13,596 nt of DNA from Bacteroidaceae bacterium. Lineage in GTDB: Bacteria > Bacteroidota > Bacteroidia > Bacteroidales > Bacteroidaceae. Positions 7,311-13,596 of this stretch are shown one piece after another. The stretch is from NCBI GenBank assembly GCA_016284115.1, contig JAEEOD010000369.1, positions 1 through 13,596 on the forward strand, written 5' to 3'. The translations under genes were made by a program, and so were the position numbers. Numbering within the stretch: the first letter of the stretch is position 1; each line of letters begins with the position of its first letter. The notes below the pieces were generated by a model that saw only the letters and a list, made by a program, of their open reading frames with translations, did not search any database and was not told where the DNA came from.

Positions 7311-7355
7311 GACTACGCCAAGAGGATTCCCTTGGCGTAGTCACTCCTATCTTTT
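7311..7355 (+). terminator. trp operon terminator
   Basis: GACTACGCCAAG (7311-7322) and CTTGGCGTAGTC (7331-7342) form a perfect 12-bp stem with an 8-base loop; a pyrimidine-rich stretch ending in CTTTT (7351-7355) follows. It lies 2 nt after trpA. Since the next gene is convergent, the hairpin may also stop minus-strand transcripts, although the run of T on that side is poor. Confidence 0.85.
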
Positions 7356-7393
7356 AAGGGTTCTGTTGTTTGAACAACAATCACTGTGTGCTT

Positions 7394-8098
7394 TCAACTA
7401 CAAAACTCAATAATAGCACTTACATTTTCGCCTATAGATAGAGAAATAATAATCAAGTCATCAATTCTGTAAATGGTAGGAACAAGCATGTCACCCAACT
7501 TTGCAGCTACGCGATACTCTACTCGCAAACCGTTGACAACGAAATTCCCTGGTAGCAATTCCATCGCCATACGGACATAGTTGGCATTGTTCAGATGCTT
7601 GTTGTAGTCGATGTCAGCACGAAGAACCTTAATAGGTTCCAGCACTTCACCTTCTGTCTTGGGTAGAATAATACGACGGTCCTTGTAGTTCATATCCAAC
7701 TGTGGTTCCAGCGTCATGGATTGTATGGTAACATCATCCACCCGCTTTAGTTTTCCTGCAGTTTTATCCACAAATGCACCCATACTCCAAGTTTTGTAGC
7801 AAGGTTTCCCCTCTGCATCGTAAATAAACGTGTTGCGGAAACCAAACATAGGCTTCATGCCATAGACGGAGGTTGTCACTGTCAATTCTTCTTTATATTC
7901 AGGCACTCTTACCACTTCCATTTGTCTAGTGGCCAACAGCTGACTCATATTCTGCTCTGCAAAATATTGCTTCACACCAGGCTCGCTGTCAATCCACATC
8001 TCTGAACAGTCTTGCATCATCTGGAGGGCAGAATAGAGTTTTAGCTTACCATCGCTGTCACAGGTGCTTGTTGTTACCTTGTATTTTAAGCTATACAT
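7394..8098 (-). CDS. acyl-ACP thioesterase (double hotdog)
   Basis: This 234-residue protein resembles bacterial acyl-ACP thioesterases of the plant FatA/FatB family (Acyl-ACP_TE). Such enzymes release free fatty acids from acyl carrier protein in the cytosol. The C-terminal hotdog carries ADIDYNKHLNNANY, which fits the family's catalytic D-x-N-x-H-x-N-N-x-x-Y pattern with N166 and H168; the N-terminal hotdog includes the usual MMQDCSE and SQLLATRQMEVVR segments. It starts 5 nt after the stop of the flavoprotein gene, so the two are probably co-transcribed. It converges with trpA. No signal peptide or membrane segment is visible. The chain-length specificity cannot be read from the sequence. 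Confidence 0.87.
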   Translation of the reverse strand: MYSLKYKVTTSTCDSDGKLKLYSALQMMQDCSEMWIDSEPGVKQYFAEQNMSQLLATRQMEVVRVPEYKEELTVTTSVYGMKPMFGFRNTFIYDAEGKPCYKTWSMGAFVDKTAGKLKRVDDVTIQSMTLEPQLDMNYKDRRIILPKTEGEVLEPIKVLRADIDYNKHLNNANYVRMAMELLPGNFVVNGLRVEYRVAAKLGDMLVPTIYRIDDLIIISLSIGENVSAIIEFCS

Positions 8099-8103
8099 AT
8101 TGT

Positions 8104-8754
8104 TTATTCTTGAGATACTATCTTCTCGGCCATCTTCTTACCGGCTTCATAGGCTTTTCGCAAATCCTCTTCCCAATACTCATCACGGTATTGTCGTTTG
8201 GCTTCTTCTGAAAAACCTGCCAGTTCGAAACGATCGTAGTTTTTCACCTGATAGGTATTATAAGCGATGAGTTTTTCAAAATTGCCAAGAGCCCCTGAAA
8301 TACAATACTCCATTGAGCCATAACCATTATCATTATTCATTTCCCTCGTGCCGTTCATAGTTTCTATTAGCAATACCGGCATCTTCTTGGGAGCTCTCAA
8401 ACTGTAGTCGTTGTATGAAAGCCAAGGGAACGCCAAACGCTCCAGGAATGTTCTCATCTGACCTGTCACGTCACCAAAATAAATCGGAGAACCAAGCACT
8501 AAGCCATCGGCTTGGGCTATCTCTTCCAAAACAGGAGTCAAGGCATCCTTGAACTTGCAGATGTTTGATGCCTTTCCTTTGATTTTACAGGCCATACACG
8601 ACATGCAGCCTTTATAGTCAAGCTCATACAGACGTACAGTCTTTACTTCAATATCAAAACCCACTGCTCTTGCTCCCTCGGCAAATTTCTGCAGCATCGA
8701 GGCCGTATTGAAATTCTTTCTTGGCCCTCCATCGATAATAATTATTTTAGCCAT
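8104..8754 (-). CDS. NAD(P)H-dependent FMN flavoprotein (flavodoxin-like fold)
   Basis: This 216-residue protein has the flavodoxin-like fold of the NADPH-dependent FMN reductase / multimeric flavodoxin group. The N-terminal phosphate loop GGPRKNFNT (residues 9-17) and GSPIYFGDVTGQMRTFLER are the two FMN-contacting motifs. A cysteine cluster GCMSCMACK (C50, C53, C56) followed by C66 occupies the place where members of this family often have a CxxCxxC...C motif; in iron-sulfur flavoproteins this binds a 4Fe-4S cluster, but many homologues have the cysteines without a proven cluster. It is likely a cytosolic two-electron reductase of quinones or other electrophiles, or an electron carrier. It lies 5 nt upstream of the thioesterase gene and 112 nt downstream of an AraC-type regulator on the same strand. 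Confidence 0.85.
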   Translation of the reverse strand: MAKIIIIDGGPRKNFNTASMLQKFAEGARAVGFDIEVKTVRLYELDYKGCMSCMACKIKGKASNICKFKDALTPVLEEIAQADGLVLGSPIYFGDVTGQMRTFLERLAFPWLSYNDYSLRAPKKMPVLLIETMNGTREMNNDNGYGSMEYCISGALGNFEKLIAYNTYQVKNYDRFELAGFSEEAKRQYRDEYWEEDLRKAYEAGKKMAEKIVSQE

Positions 8755-8813
8755 AATCGTTACTATTAAATTATCTGGTCAATCATGTTGCCATATACTT
8801 TTACTTCATTCTG

Positions 8814-8821
8814 CAAAGATA
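8814..8821 (-). promoter_or_regulatory. possible -7 element for the flavoprotein-thioesterase genes
   Basis: On the minus strand this reads TATCTTTG, a full match to TAnnTTTG, about 60 bp upstream of the flavoprotein start. No convincing TTTG was found 19-21 bp further upstream, so the call is tentative. Confidence 0.4.
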
Positions 8822-8866
8822 GCTTTTAGTTTAGTCTATTATTTAGGACTTTATATAAAGCAATGA

Positions 8867-9682
8867 CTATACCTTTGTTTGCTTGCGATATTCCGATGGC
8901 GATACCCCCAACACTTTCTTGACATAGCGGCTTAAGAAGGAAAGGGAAGAGAAATTCATTTCATCGGCAATTTCGACAAACGACAAAGACCTGTCATTAA
9001 GCAGACGCGTCAGCTCGTTGGCGGCAAACTGCTCTATCCAATCGGAAGCTGGCTGATGAGTGATGTTACGGCAAATCTCAGAGAGGTATTTCGGCACAAT
9101 ACACAACTTATCGGCGTAAAATGCTACATCACGGTTTTGCTTGCAATGTTCCTGCACCAGGAAGAGAAAGCGCAGGAAAATGCGAGACTGGTTGTCGTCG
9201 GCGCCTAACTGGTCCAGTTCGTGCTTCACGATGTTCCACATATCAAAAAGAAACACTTGCAGCAGTCTACCTATCGTCTCGTCTTGAAAAAGTGCCTGCG
9301 GGTGGTGAATGCGATTCTTGAAAGAATCAAAATCAACATTCATCAGTTGCCACCCTGTTTTGTCTAAATGAATCACTGGATTGAACTTCAGCAAAACATA
9401 GCCCTTTGTAGCCCATACCATCTCTGGGTTGTAGGTCTGTAAGAAATCCCAACTGACCAGGAGGAAGTCAATATCAGCATCGTCCGAGTAGTTCACCTCA
9501 GAGATTTCATTGCTCATCTGCCAAATCACTAAGTCACCAGCATGAGCCTCATGCCATTGGTTATTAGCCTTGAAAGTGAGGCTTCCTTGCTTACAAAGAA
9601 TATGCACATGATGAGTGTGCATGAAATCCGAAGGTATCACCGCGTCTATCACATTATTATATATTAGATAAGGCAATATCAT
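8867..9682 (-). CDS. AraC-family transcriptional regulator (shorter of two)
   Basis: This 271-residue protein has a cupin-like N-terminal sensor part with histidines (MHTHHVHIL, then QWHEAHAGDLVIW) and a C-terminal double helix-turn-helix: first helix pair around VAFYADKLCIVPKYLSEI, second around IADEMNFSSLSFLSRYVKK, ending in the family signature LGVSPSEYRK. Such proteins bind DNA as dimers and respond to a small molecule or stress. The gene points toward the flavoprotein and thioesterase genes and lies 90 nt downstream of another AraC-type gene. The likely targets are these neighbours or the divergent redox operon; this is inferred from position alone. Confidence 0.88.
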   Translation of the reverse strand: MILPYLIYNNVIDAVIPSDFMHTHHVHILCKQGSLTFKANNQWHEAHAGDLVIWQMSNEISEVNYSDDADIDFLLVSWDFLQTYNPEMVWATKGYVLLKFNPVIHLDKTGWQLMNVDFDSFKNRIHHPQALFQDETIGRLLQVFLFDMWNIVKHELDQLGADDNQSRIFLRFLFLVQEHCKQNRDVAFYADKLCIVPKYLSEICRNITHQPASDWIEQFAANELTRLLNDRSLSFVEIADEMNFSSLSFLSRYVKKVLGVSPSEYRKQTKV

Positions 9683-9772
9683 GGCAGTTTGTACTTCTAT
9701 TCGCTGCTAATTTACGAAAAATTCTGCAATCAGTGAAATTCTAAGTGTGATTTATGAATATCATCATCATGT

Positions 9773-10675
9773 CTATTTCAGTGAATCTATGAATTCAGAA
9801 GGAGAGAGAGACTCGATTCTCTTGAACATGCGGCTCAAATGTTGTGGATATTCATAGCCTAACTTGTAGGCTGTCTCTGAAATGCTTTCACCATTCAGCA
9901 ACAGGTTTTTTGCCTTGTTGATGATAAAACGGTGGATATAGTTCAACGCACTGCTGCCAGTACCTTCTTTAACAATGTCACCCAGATAATTGGGAGTAAT
10001 ATGTAGTTGTTCGGCACAATATGCCACCGTGGGTAAACCATGTTCTAGCTGCAACTCGGCATCATAATATTTATTCAACAAAGAATAAAGCTGCGCTATG
10101 CGGTCGTTGCTATTAGCATTAGGATGTACCTGGTGCTGGCGGTTGAAGGCTCGTTGGCTATAGTTCAGTATCAGCTCGATGTAGTTCACGATGATAGATT
10201 TCAGTTCGCTGTCATTTCGGTGCTCTGTCAGTTCATAAAGGATGCTGCGAATGATGCTCACAATGATATTTCGCTCATAAGATCCCAGCGTCAGTGCCTC
10301 GTTAGTTGGATAACTATAAACACTGTATTGCCTAATGTTTTTTTCTAATGCTGTGCCTGCCAATAAAGTCGGATGAAACAACAGAGCCCAACCGGTAAGT
10401 TGTACTGTGGTGCCATCATCATGTTTGCCCCCCATACCTCCTGGTTGAACACAAATCAATGAGTCTTTGGTGTAGTGATACTGACCTTTTCCTAATGACA
10501 GTTCTATCTCATTGCTCTCGTGGATGAAGAAACCATATACTTCATAATGGTTGAAGCTATGGCGCACCTCAGACAATTCGTTAAAACACACCACGCTTAC
10601 CTGCGGATGCTGCAACTCGCTGCCGATATAATGGATGTAATCAGCCACTTGCTTGATATGTCTCACATCGTTCAT
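9773..10675 (-). CDS. AraC-family transcriptional regulator (longer, divergent to redox operon)
   Basis: This 300-residue protein has an N-terminal cupin-like region (about residues 20-110; SFNHYEVYGFFIHES, then LICVQPGGMGG) and a C-terminal AraC DNA-binding domain (about 215-300) with VAYCAEQLHITPNYLGDIVK as first and AYKLGYEYPQHLSRMFKRI as second helix-turn-helix, closing with LSPSEFIDSLK. It is transcribed divergently from the ABM-flavin reductase-AKR-amidohydrolase operon, and the shared 138-bp region holds promoter-like elements for both directions. A divergent AraC-type gene commonly controls its neighbour, so this is the best candidate regulator of that operon. The effector is unknown. 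Confidence 0.88.
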   Translation of the reverse strand: MNDVRHIKQVADYIHYIGSELQHPQVSVVCFNELSEVRHSFNHYEVYGFFIHESNEIELSLGKGQYHYTKDSLICVQPGGMGGKHDDGTTVQLTGWALLFHPTLLAGTALEKNIRQYSVYSYPTNEALTLGSYERNIIVSIIRSILYELTEHRNDSELKSIIVNYIELILNYSQRAFNRQHQVHPNANSNDRIAQLYSLLNKYYDAELQLEHGLPTVAYCAEQLHITPNYLGDIVKEGTGSSALNYIHRFIINKAKNLLLNGESISETAYKLGYEYPQHLSRMFKRIESLSPSEFIDSLK

Positions 10676-10690
10676 TTCTTTTACTTTTTG

Positions 10691-10698
10691 GCAAATAT
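10691..10698 (-). promoter_or_regulatory. possible -7 element for the longer AraC-type gene
   Basis: On the minus strand this reads TATATTTG, a full TAnnTTTG match. Its proximal edge is only about 15 nt from the ATG at 10675, implying a very short 5' leader. No clear -33 element was seen at the expected distance. Confidence 0.4.
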
Positions 10699-10765
10699 AA
10701 GCAAAATCCGTAAAATTGATACATCCCGCCTTATTTTTTATAATTATTATGTGTATCTTTAAGTG

Positions 10766-10773
10766 TAATTTTG
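10766..10773 (+). promoter_or_regulatory. possible -7 element for the redox operon
   Basis: TAATTTTG matches TAnnTTTG fully and lies 40 nt before the ATG at 10814. No TTTG was found 19-21 bp upstream; a missing -33 element would suit a promoter that needs an activator such as the divergent AraC-type protein. An A-run and AGGA-like bases (10801-10811) precede the start codon. Confidence 0.5.
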
Positions 10774-10813
10774 CATCGTGAATAAAAAACGGATTTATTA
10801 AAAAAAAAGGATT

Positions 10814-11215
10814 ATGAAAACGAAAATCTTCTTTGTGTTCGTTTTAGCAATGTTTATGTTATCATCACTGAACGTAAGTGCACAAATTACCATCAACATC
10901 AGATATACCGCTGAGAACGGTAATGCACGTAAATATGTAGAGGAAATGGAATCAAGCGGCATAGCTGCCCGTATCCGTGCCGTAGAAGGTTGCTTGGGTT
11001 ATGATTATTTCTATCCAGCTGATGATCCAAACGGTCTGCTGTTAATTGACAGCTGGCAAGACCAAGCTGCCCTGAACCGCTATCACAGTTCACCAGCTAT
11101 GCAAGAGGCTGCTGTCCTGCGCGAGAAATATGGCTTGGGGGGGCGTACCGTTCGTATGTTCACTCCTGTAACGCCTCCTGCAAGAAGAGAAGAAGTTCCT
11201 GCTAACAATAACTAA
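10814..11215 (+). CDS. secreted ABM-domain protein, putative quinol monooxygenase-like
   Basis: This 133-residue protein begins with a signal peptide: basic MKTK, a hydrophobic stretch to about residue 20 and a likely cut after NVSA. The mature part (ITINIRYTAENGN...) is a single ferredoxin-like antibiotic biosynthesis monooxygenase (ABM) domain, with the typical pattern of a helix before GCLGYDYFYPADDPNGLLLIDSWQDQAALNRYHSSPAMQE. Small ABM proteins such as YgiN act on quinols or aromatic compounds without cofactors. A tail rich in Pro, Arg and Glu (TPPARREEVPANNN) follows the domain. It should act in the periplasm. It is the first gene of an operon, 14 nt ahead of a flavin-reductase-like gene. 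The family call is good, but the substrate is unknown and enzyme activity is not proven by the motif. Confidence 0.8.
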   Translation: MKTKIFFVFVLAMFMLSSLNVSAQITINIRYTAENGNARKYVEEMESSGIAARIRAVEGCLGYDYFYPADDPNGLLLIDSWQDQAALNRYHSSPAMQEAAVLREKYGLGGRTVRMFTPVTPPARREEVPANNN

Positions 11216-11229
11216 AATAACAGATAATA

Positions 11230-11799
11230 ATGAAAAAGAACATTGGACAGAAACTGGCTCTTTATCCCACCCCAGCTACAGTAGTTGGCACCATTGACAA
11301 TGAGGGTAAGTTAAATTGGATGCTGGTGGCTCATGTTGGCATCGTCAGTCACTCTAAACTACTACTGAGTGTACATGCTGTACATCATAGTGTGAAAGCT
11401 ATCGACGAGACACATCGTCTATCCATCAACATTATCGACGAACAATTTGTGGCACAAGCCGACTATACAGGAACCGTCAGCGGTGCAAAGACAGACAAGT
11501 CGAAAGTGTTCGAATATCATTTGGGCGAAGCAGGGATGCCTGTTATCGAGCAGTCACCACTGGTGATGGAGTGCGAGGTCATTGACACCTATGAAATAGA
11601 TGGTTTCAAAAACTACATCTGTTCCATCCTCAACACTTATGTTGAAGAGGAAATGTTGGATGATAAGCAGAAACCAGATTACAACAAATTGAAGCCTGTG
11701 TTATTTGAAATGCCTACTTACAAGTACTTGCGTACTGGTGACATCATTGGTGACTGTGTTAAGATGGGCAAAGCATTTGGAGAGAGATTAAACAAGTAA
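11230..11799 (+). CDS. flavin reductase-like (flavoredoxin family) FMN-binding protein
   Basis: This 189-residue protein matches the flavin reductase-like split-barrel family: an N-terminal YPTPATVVGTIDNEGKLNWM, then HVGIVSHSKLLLSVHAVHHSVKAI (flavin-contacting strand and helix), RLSINII, and a C-terminal YKYLRTGDIIGDC. Members bind FMN and act as NAD(P)H:flavin oxidoreductases or as electron carriers (flavoredoxin). No signal peptide is seen, so it is cytosolic. It lies 14 nt after the ABM gene and 13 nt before the aldo/keto reductase gene. It could supply reducing power for a partner, but the ABM protein next door is exported, so a direct two-component monooxygenase is not obvious. Confidence 0.8.
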   Translation: MKKNIGQKLALYPTPATVVGTIDNEGKLNWMLVAHVGIVSHSKLLLSVHAVHHSVKAIDETHRLSINIIDEQFVAQADYTGTVSGAKTDKSKVFEYHLGEAGMPVIEQSPLVMECEVIDTYEIDGFKNYICSILNTYVEEEMLDDKQKPDYNKLKPVLFEMPTYKYLRTGDIIGDCVKMGKAFGERLNK

Positions 11800-11812
11800 T
11801 AATAGTAAAATA

Positions 11813-12754
11813 ATGAAAGAATCAAAGATTATATTGGGTACATGGTCATGGGGATCAGGTGCAGTTGGTGGTGATCAGGTATTTGGCAACCACTTGGAGA
11901 TAGAGCAACTTAAACCTGTTTTTGAAACAGGTATGCAAGTAGGTCTAAAAATTTGGGATACTGCTACCGTTTATGGTATGGGGGCTTCAGAGTCTATTTT
12001 AGGTGAGTTAGCTAAGGCCTATCCTCGTCAGGAAGTGATGCTGTCTACTAAATTTACACCGCAGATAGCTCCAGATACTTCAGATGCTGTATCTGAATTG
12101 ATGGAAAATAGCCTCAAATTACTGCAGACTGACTACATAGATATGTACTGGATTCATAATCCAGCAGATGTAGAACGCTGGACCCCCGGACTAATCCCAT
12201 TGCTACAGAGTGGGAAGGTAAAACGTGTAGGTGTGTCTAACCATAATCTGGCTGAGTTGAGGCGTGCAGATGAGATTTTGGCAGAAGCAGGCTTCCATGT
12301 ATCTGCTGTTCAGAATCATTATAGCTTGCTCTATCGTTCTTCAGAACGTGGTGGAGTGCTCGACTATTGCTTGCAACATGGCATTCAGTTCTGGGGCTAT
12401 ATGGTATTGGAACAAGGCGCTTTGTCAGGTAAGTACAACACACAAAATCCCTTGCCTGCAGAGAGTGACAGAGGTCATAAGTATAATCCTGTACTGCCCC
12501 AGATTGAAGCCCTTACTAATGCGATGAAAACTATAGGTAAAAAATATAGTGCCTCTTGTTCACAGATTGGTATAGCTTGGGCTATTGCGAAAGGTGTAAT
12601 GCCAATCATCGGTGCCACCAAGCCCAATCATGTTCTGGAAGCCGCTGAGGCTGCCAAGATTCAGTTGACAGCTCATGAAATGAAGGAACTGGAAGCATTG
12701 GCTGAGGCTACTGGTGTTGATACACGTGGCTCTTGGGAACACTCTATGGAATAA
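11813..12754 (+). CDS. aldo/keto reductase
   Basis: This 313-residue cytosolic protein is an NAD(P)H-dependent aldo/keto reductase with a (beta/alpha)8 barrel. The catalytic tetrad is intact: D49 and Y54 (DTATVYG), K80 (STKF) and H115 (YWIHN). Other family marks are GVSNHNLAEL, VQNHYSLLYR and the C-terminal cofactor region GVMPIIGATKPNHVLEA. It would reduce aldehydes or ketones, or oxidise alcohols in reverse; the physiological substrate is unknown. It starts 13 nt after the flavin-reductase-like gene and ends 8 nt before the amidohydrolase gene, so all four plus-strand genes are most likely one transcript. Confidence 0.92.
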   Translation: MKESKIILGTWSWGSGAVGGDQVFGNHLEIEQLKPVFETGMQVGLKIWDTATVYGMGASESILGELAKAYPRQEVMLSTKFTPQIAPDTSDAVSELMENSLKLLQTDYIDMYWIHNPADVERWTPGLIPLLQSGKVKRVGVSNHNLAELRRADEILAEAGFHVSAVQNHYSLLYRSSERGGVLDYCLQHGIQFWGYMVLEQGALSGKYNTQNPLPAESDRGHKYNPVLPQIEALTNAMKTIGKKYSASCSQIGIAWAIAKGVMPIIGATKPNHVLEAAEAAKIQLTAHEMKELEALAEATGVDTRGSWEHSME

Positions 12755-12762
12755 TATTAAAG

Positions 12763-13596
12763 ATGAGGAAGTTAGGTATTTCAATTAGTTTATTGTTTTC
12801 GTCAATGGTGATATTTGCTCAGTCTGCTATAGATATGCATAGCCATTTTACCACACCTGCATTCTTGAAGGTGTTGGCTGAACATGATGCTTTGCTGGAT
12901 GAGGGATTTCCTATCCCCGACTGGACAGTAGAGGACCATCTGCAATTTATGAATGATGCCGGCATCGAAAAGTCTGTGCTAACTCTTCCAGCACCTCAGC
13001 CATATTTCGGTGATGTTGCTGAAACGGCTCAGGTTATTCGCGCAACAAACGAAGCAGCTGCCAAACTGAAAGCAGAGCATCCAGATAAATTCTTGTTCTG
13101 CGCTACTTTACCATTGCCCGATGTGAAAGCTGCAATGAAGGAAGCTGTGTATGCGCTTGACACCTTACATGCTGATGGTATAAAGCTGGCTACCAACAGT
13201 CGCGGACAGTATTTAGGCGAAGAGGCTCTCGACCCATTGATGCAACTGCTTAGCGATAGAGGGGCAGTGGTGATTTTGCATCCTCACAAACCAGATCCTT
13301 ATGCACAGCAAGTGATGATACAGACACCTCTGGCTATGTATGAATACTTGGCTGAAACCACTCGTGCTTTGGCTAACATGATTACTCGTAATGTGTTAGC
13401 TAATTATCCTGGTATGAAGGTAGTGGTGCCTCATTGCGGTTCTTACCTGCCTTTGGCTATCCCACGCATGAAGTCTGTATATCCTGCTGTGCTTGCCAAG
13501 AAGATGGTGGATGACATTGACTGGGATGCTAACCTGAAGTGTCTCTACTACGACTTAGCGGGTGCTGCTTCAGCTGCTGTAATCAAACAGATGTTA
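12763..13596 (+). CDS. secreted metal-dependent amidohydrolase (Amidohydro_2/ACMSD-like), 3' partial
   Basis: The frame opens with ATG at 12763 and runs off the window end after 278 codons without a stop. Residues 1-19 form a signal peptide (MRKLGIS..., cut probable after VIFA, before Q20), so the enzyme should be exported. The mature protein begins almost at once with the metal-binding H-x-H (DMHSH, H26 and H28); further candidate ligands are H173 (ILHPHKP), H224 (VPHCG) and D264 (YYDLAG). This pattern fits the amidohydrolase_2 family, whose members include ACMSD and gamma-resorcylate decarboxylases as well as hydrolases of uncertain substrate. It lies 8 nt after the aldo/keto reductase gene as the fourth gene of the operon. 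Decarboxylation or hydrolysis of an aromatic-derived acid is a reasonable guess, not more. Confidence 0.85.
   Translation, partial: MRKLGISISLLFSSMVIFAQSAIDMHSHFTTPAFLKVLAEHDALLDEGFPIPDWTVEDHLQFMNDAGIEKSVLTLPAPQPYFGDVAETAQVIRATNEAAAKLKAEHPDKFLFCATLPLPDVKAAMKEAVYALDTLHADGIKLATNSRGQYLGEEALDPLMQLLSDRGAVVILHPHKPDPYAQQVMIQTPLAMYEYLAETTRALANMITRNVLANYPGMKVVVPHCGSYLPLAIPRMKSVYPAVLAKKMVDDIDWDANLKCLYYDLAGAASAAVIKQML

Noticed and set aside
7045..7344. Minus-strand ORF of 99 codons opposite the end of trpA
   Set aside because: It lies wholly opposite conserved trpA sequence and the terminator, so it is a shadow ORF.
7364..7379. Inverted repeat TGTTGTTTGAACAACA between the convergent genes
   Set aside because: The stem is short and AT-rich with a tiny loop and no following T-run in either direction, so it is weaker than the neighbouring terminator and not called as one.
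11230..11799. Idea that the flavin reductase-like protein and the ABM protein form a two-component flavin monooxygenase
   Set aside because: The ABM protein has an export signal while the reductase does not, and ABM-type enzymes generally work without flavin; kept only as a shared operon.

Overview
This window looks like a chromosomal segment of a Bacteroidota bacterium, most likely a Prevotella-like member of the order Bacteroidales. The reasons are the tryptophan gene order trpB-E-G-D-C-F-A, promoter elements of the Bacteroidota type (TTTG, about 20 bp, TAnnTTTG), A-rich start regions with no clear Shine-Dalgarno sequence, and protein wording typical of that group (for example [10 protein letters not shown] in TrpA). 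The species cannot be fixed from sequence reading alone. No rRNA, tRNA, CRISPR, insertion sequence or phage gene was seen.

Layout. (1) 1-630: the 3' end of an ABC exporter gene (nucleotide-binding domain). (2) 631-940: a regulatory leader, with a Bacteroidota promoter (674-705), an 18-codon leader ORF containing three consecutive Trp codons (735-791), and a GC-rich terminator hairpin (about 833-871). I could fold two alternative pairings by eye, so this reads as a classical ribosome-mediated trp attenuator. (3) 941-7309: a complete, tightly packed trp operon encoding all steps from chorismate to L-tryptophan, closed by a strong terminator (7311-7355). (4) 7394-10675, minus strand: an acyl-ACP thioesterase and an FMN-dependent flavoprotein 5 nt apart, preceded by two AraC-family regulators. 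(5) 10676-10813: a divergent promoter region. (6) 10814-13596, plus strand: a four-gene operon encoding a secreted ABM-fold monooxygenase-like protein, a flavin-reductase-like protein, an aldo/keto reductase and a secreted metal-dependent amidohydrolase cut off by the window edge.

How the parts work together. In the trp block, TrpE/TrpG make anthranilate, TrpD adds phosphoribosyl, TrpF isomerises, TrpC closes the indole ring and TrpA/TrpB finish tryptophan; charged tRNA-Trp would be sensed at the leader peptide. The right half looks like a redox or electrophile/aromatic-compound handling locus under AraC-type control: flavoprotein, flavin reductase, aldo/keto reductase and ABM protein are all redox-type families, and two of the four operon products carry export signals. 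Its substrate cannot be named from the sequence.

The best candidates for a second look are the trp attenuator, the AraC-flanked redox operon with its mixed cellular location, a 7-bp tandem repeat inside trpF that could cause frameshifts, and the shortened X-loop region of the ABC protein.
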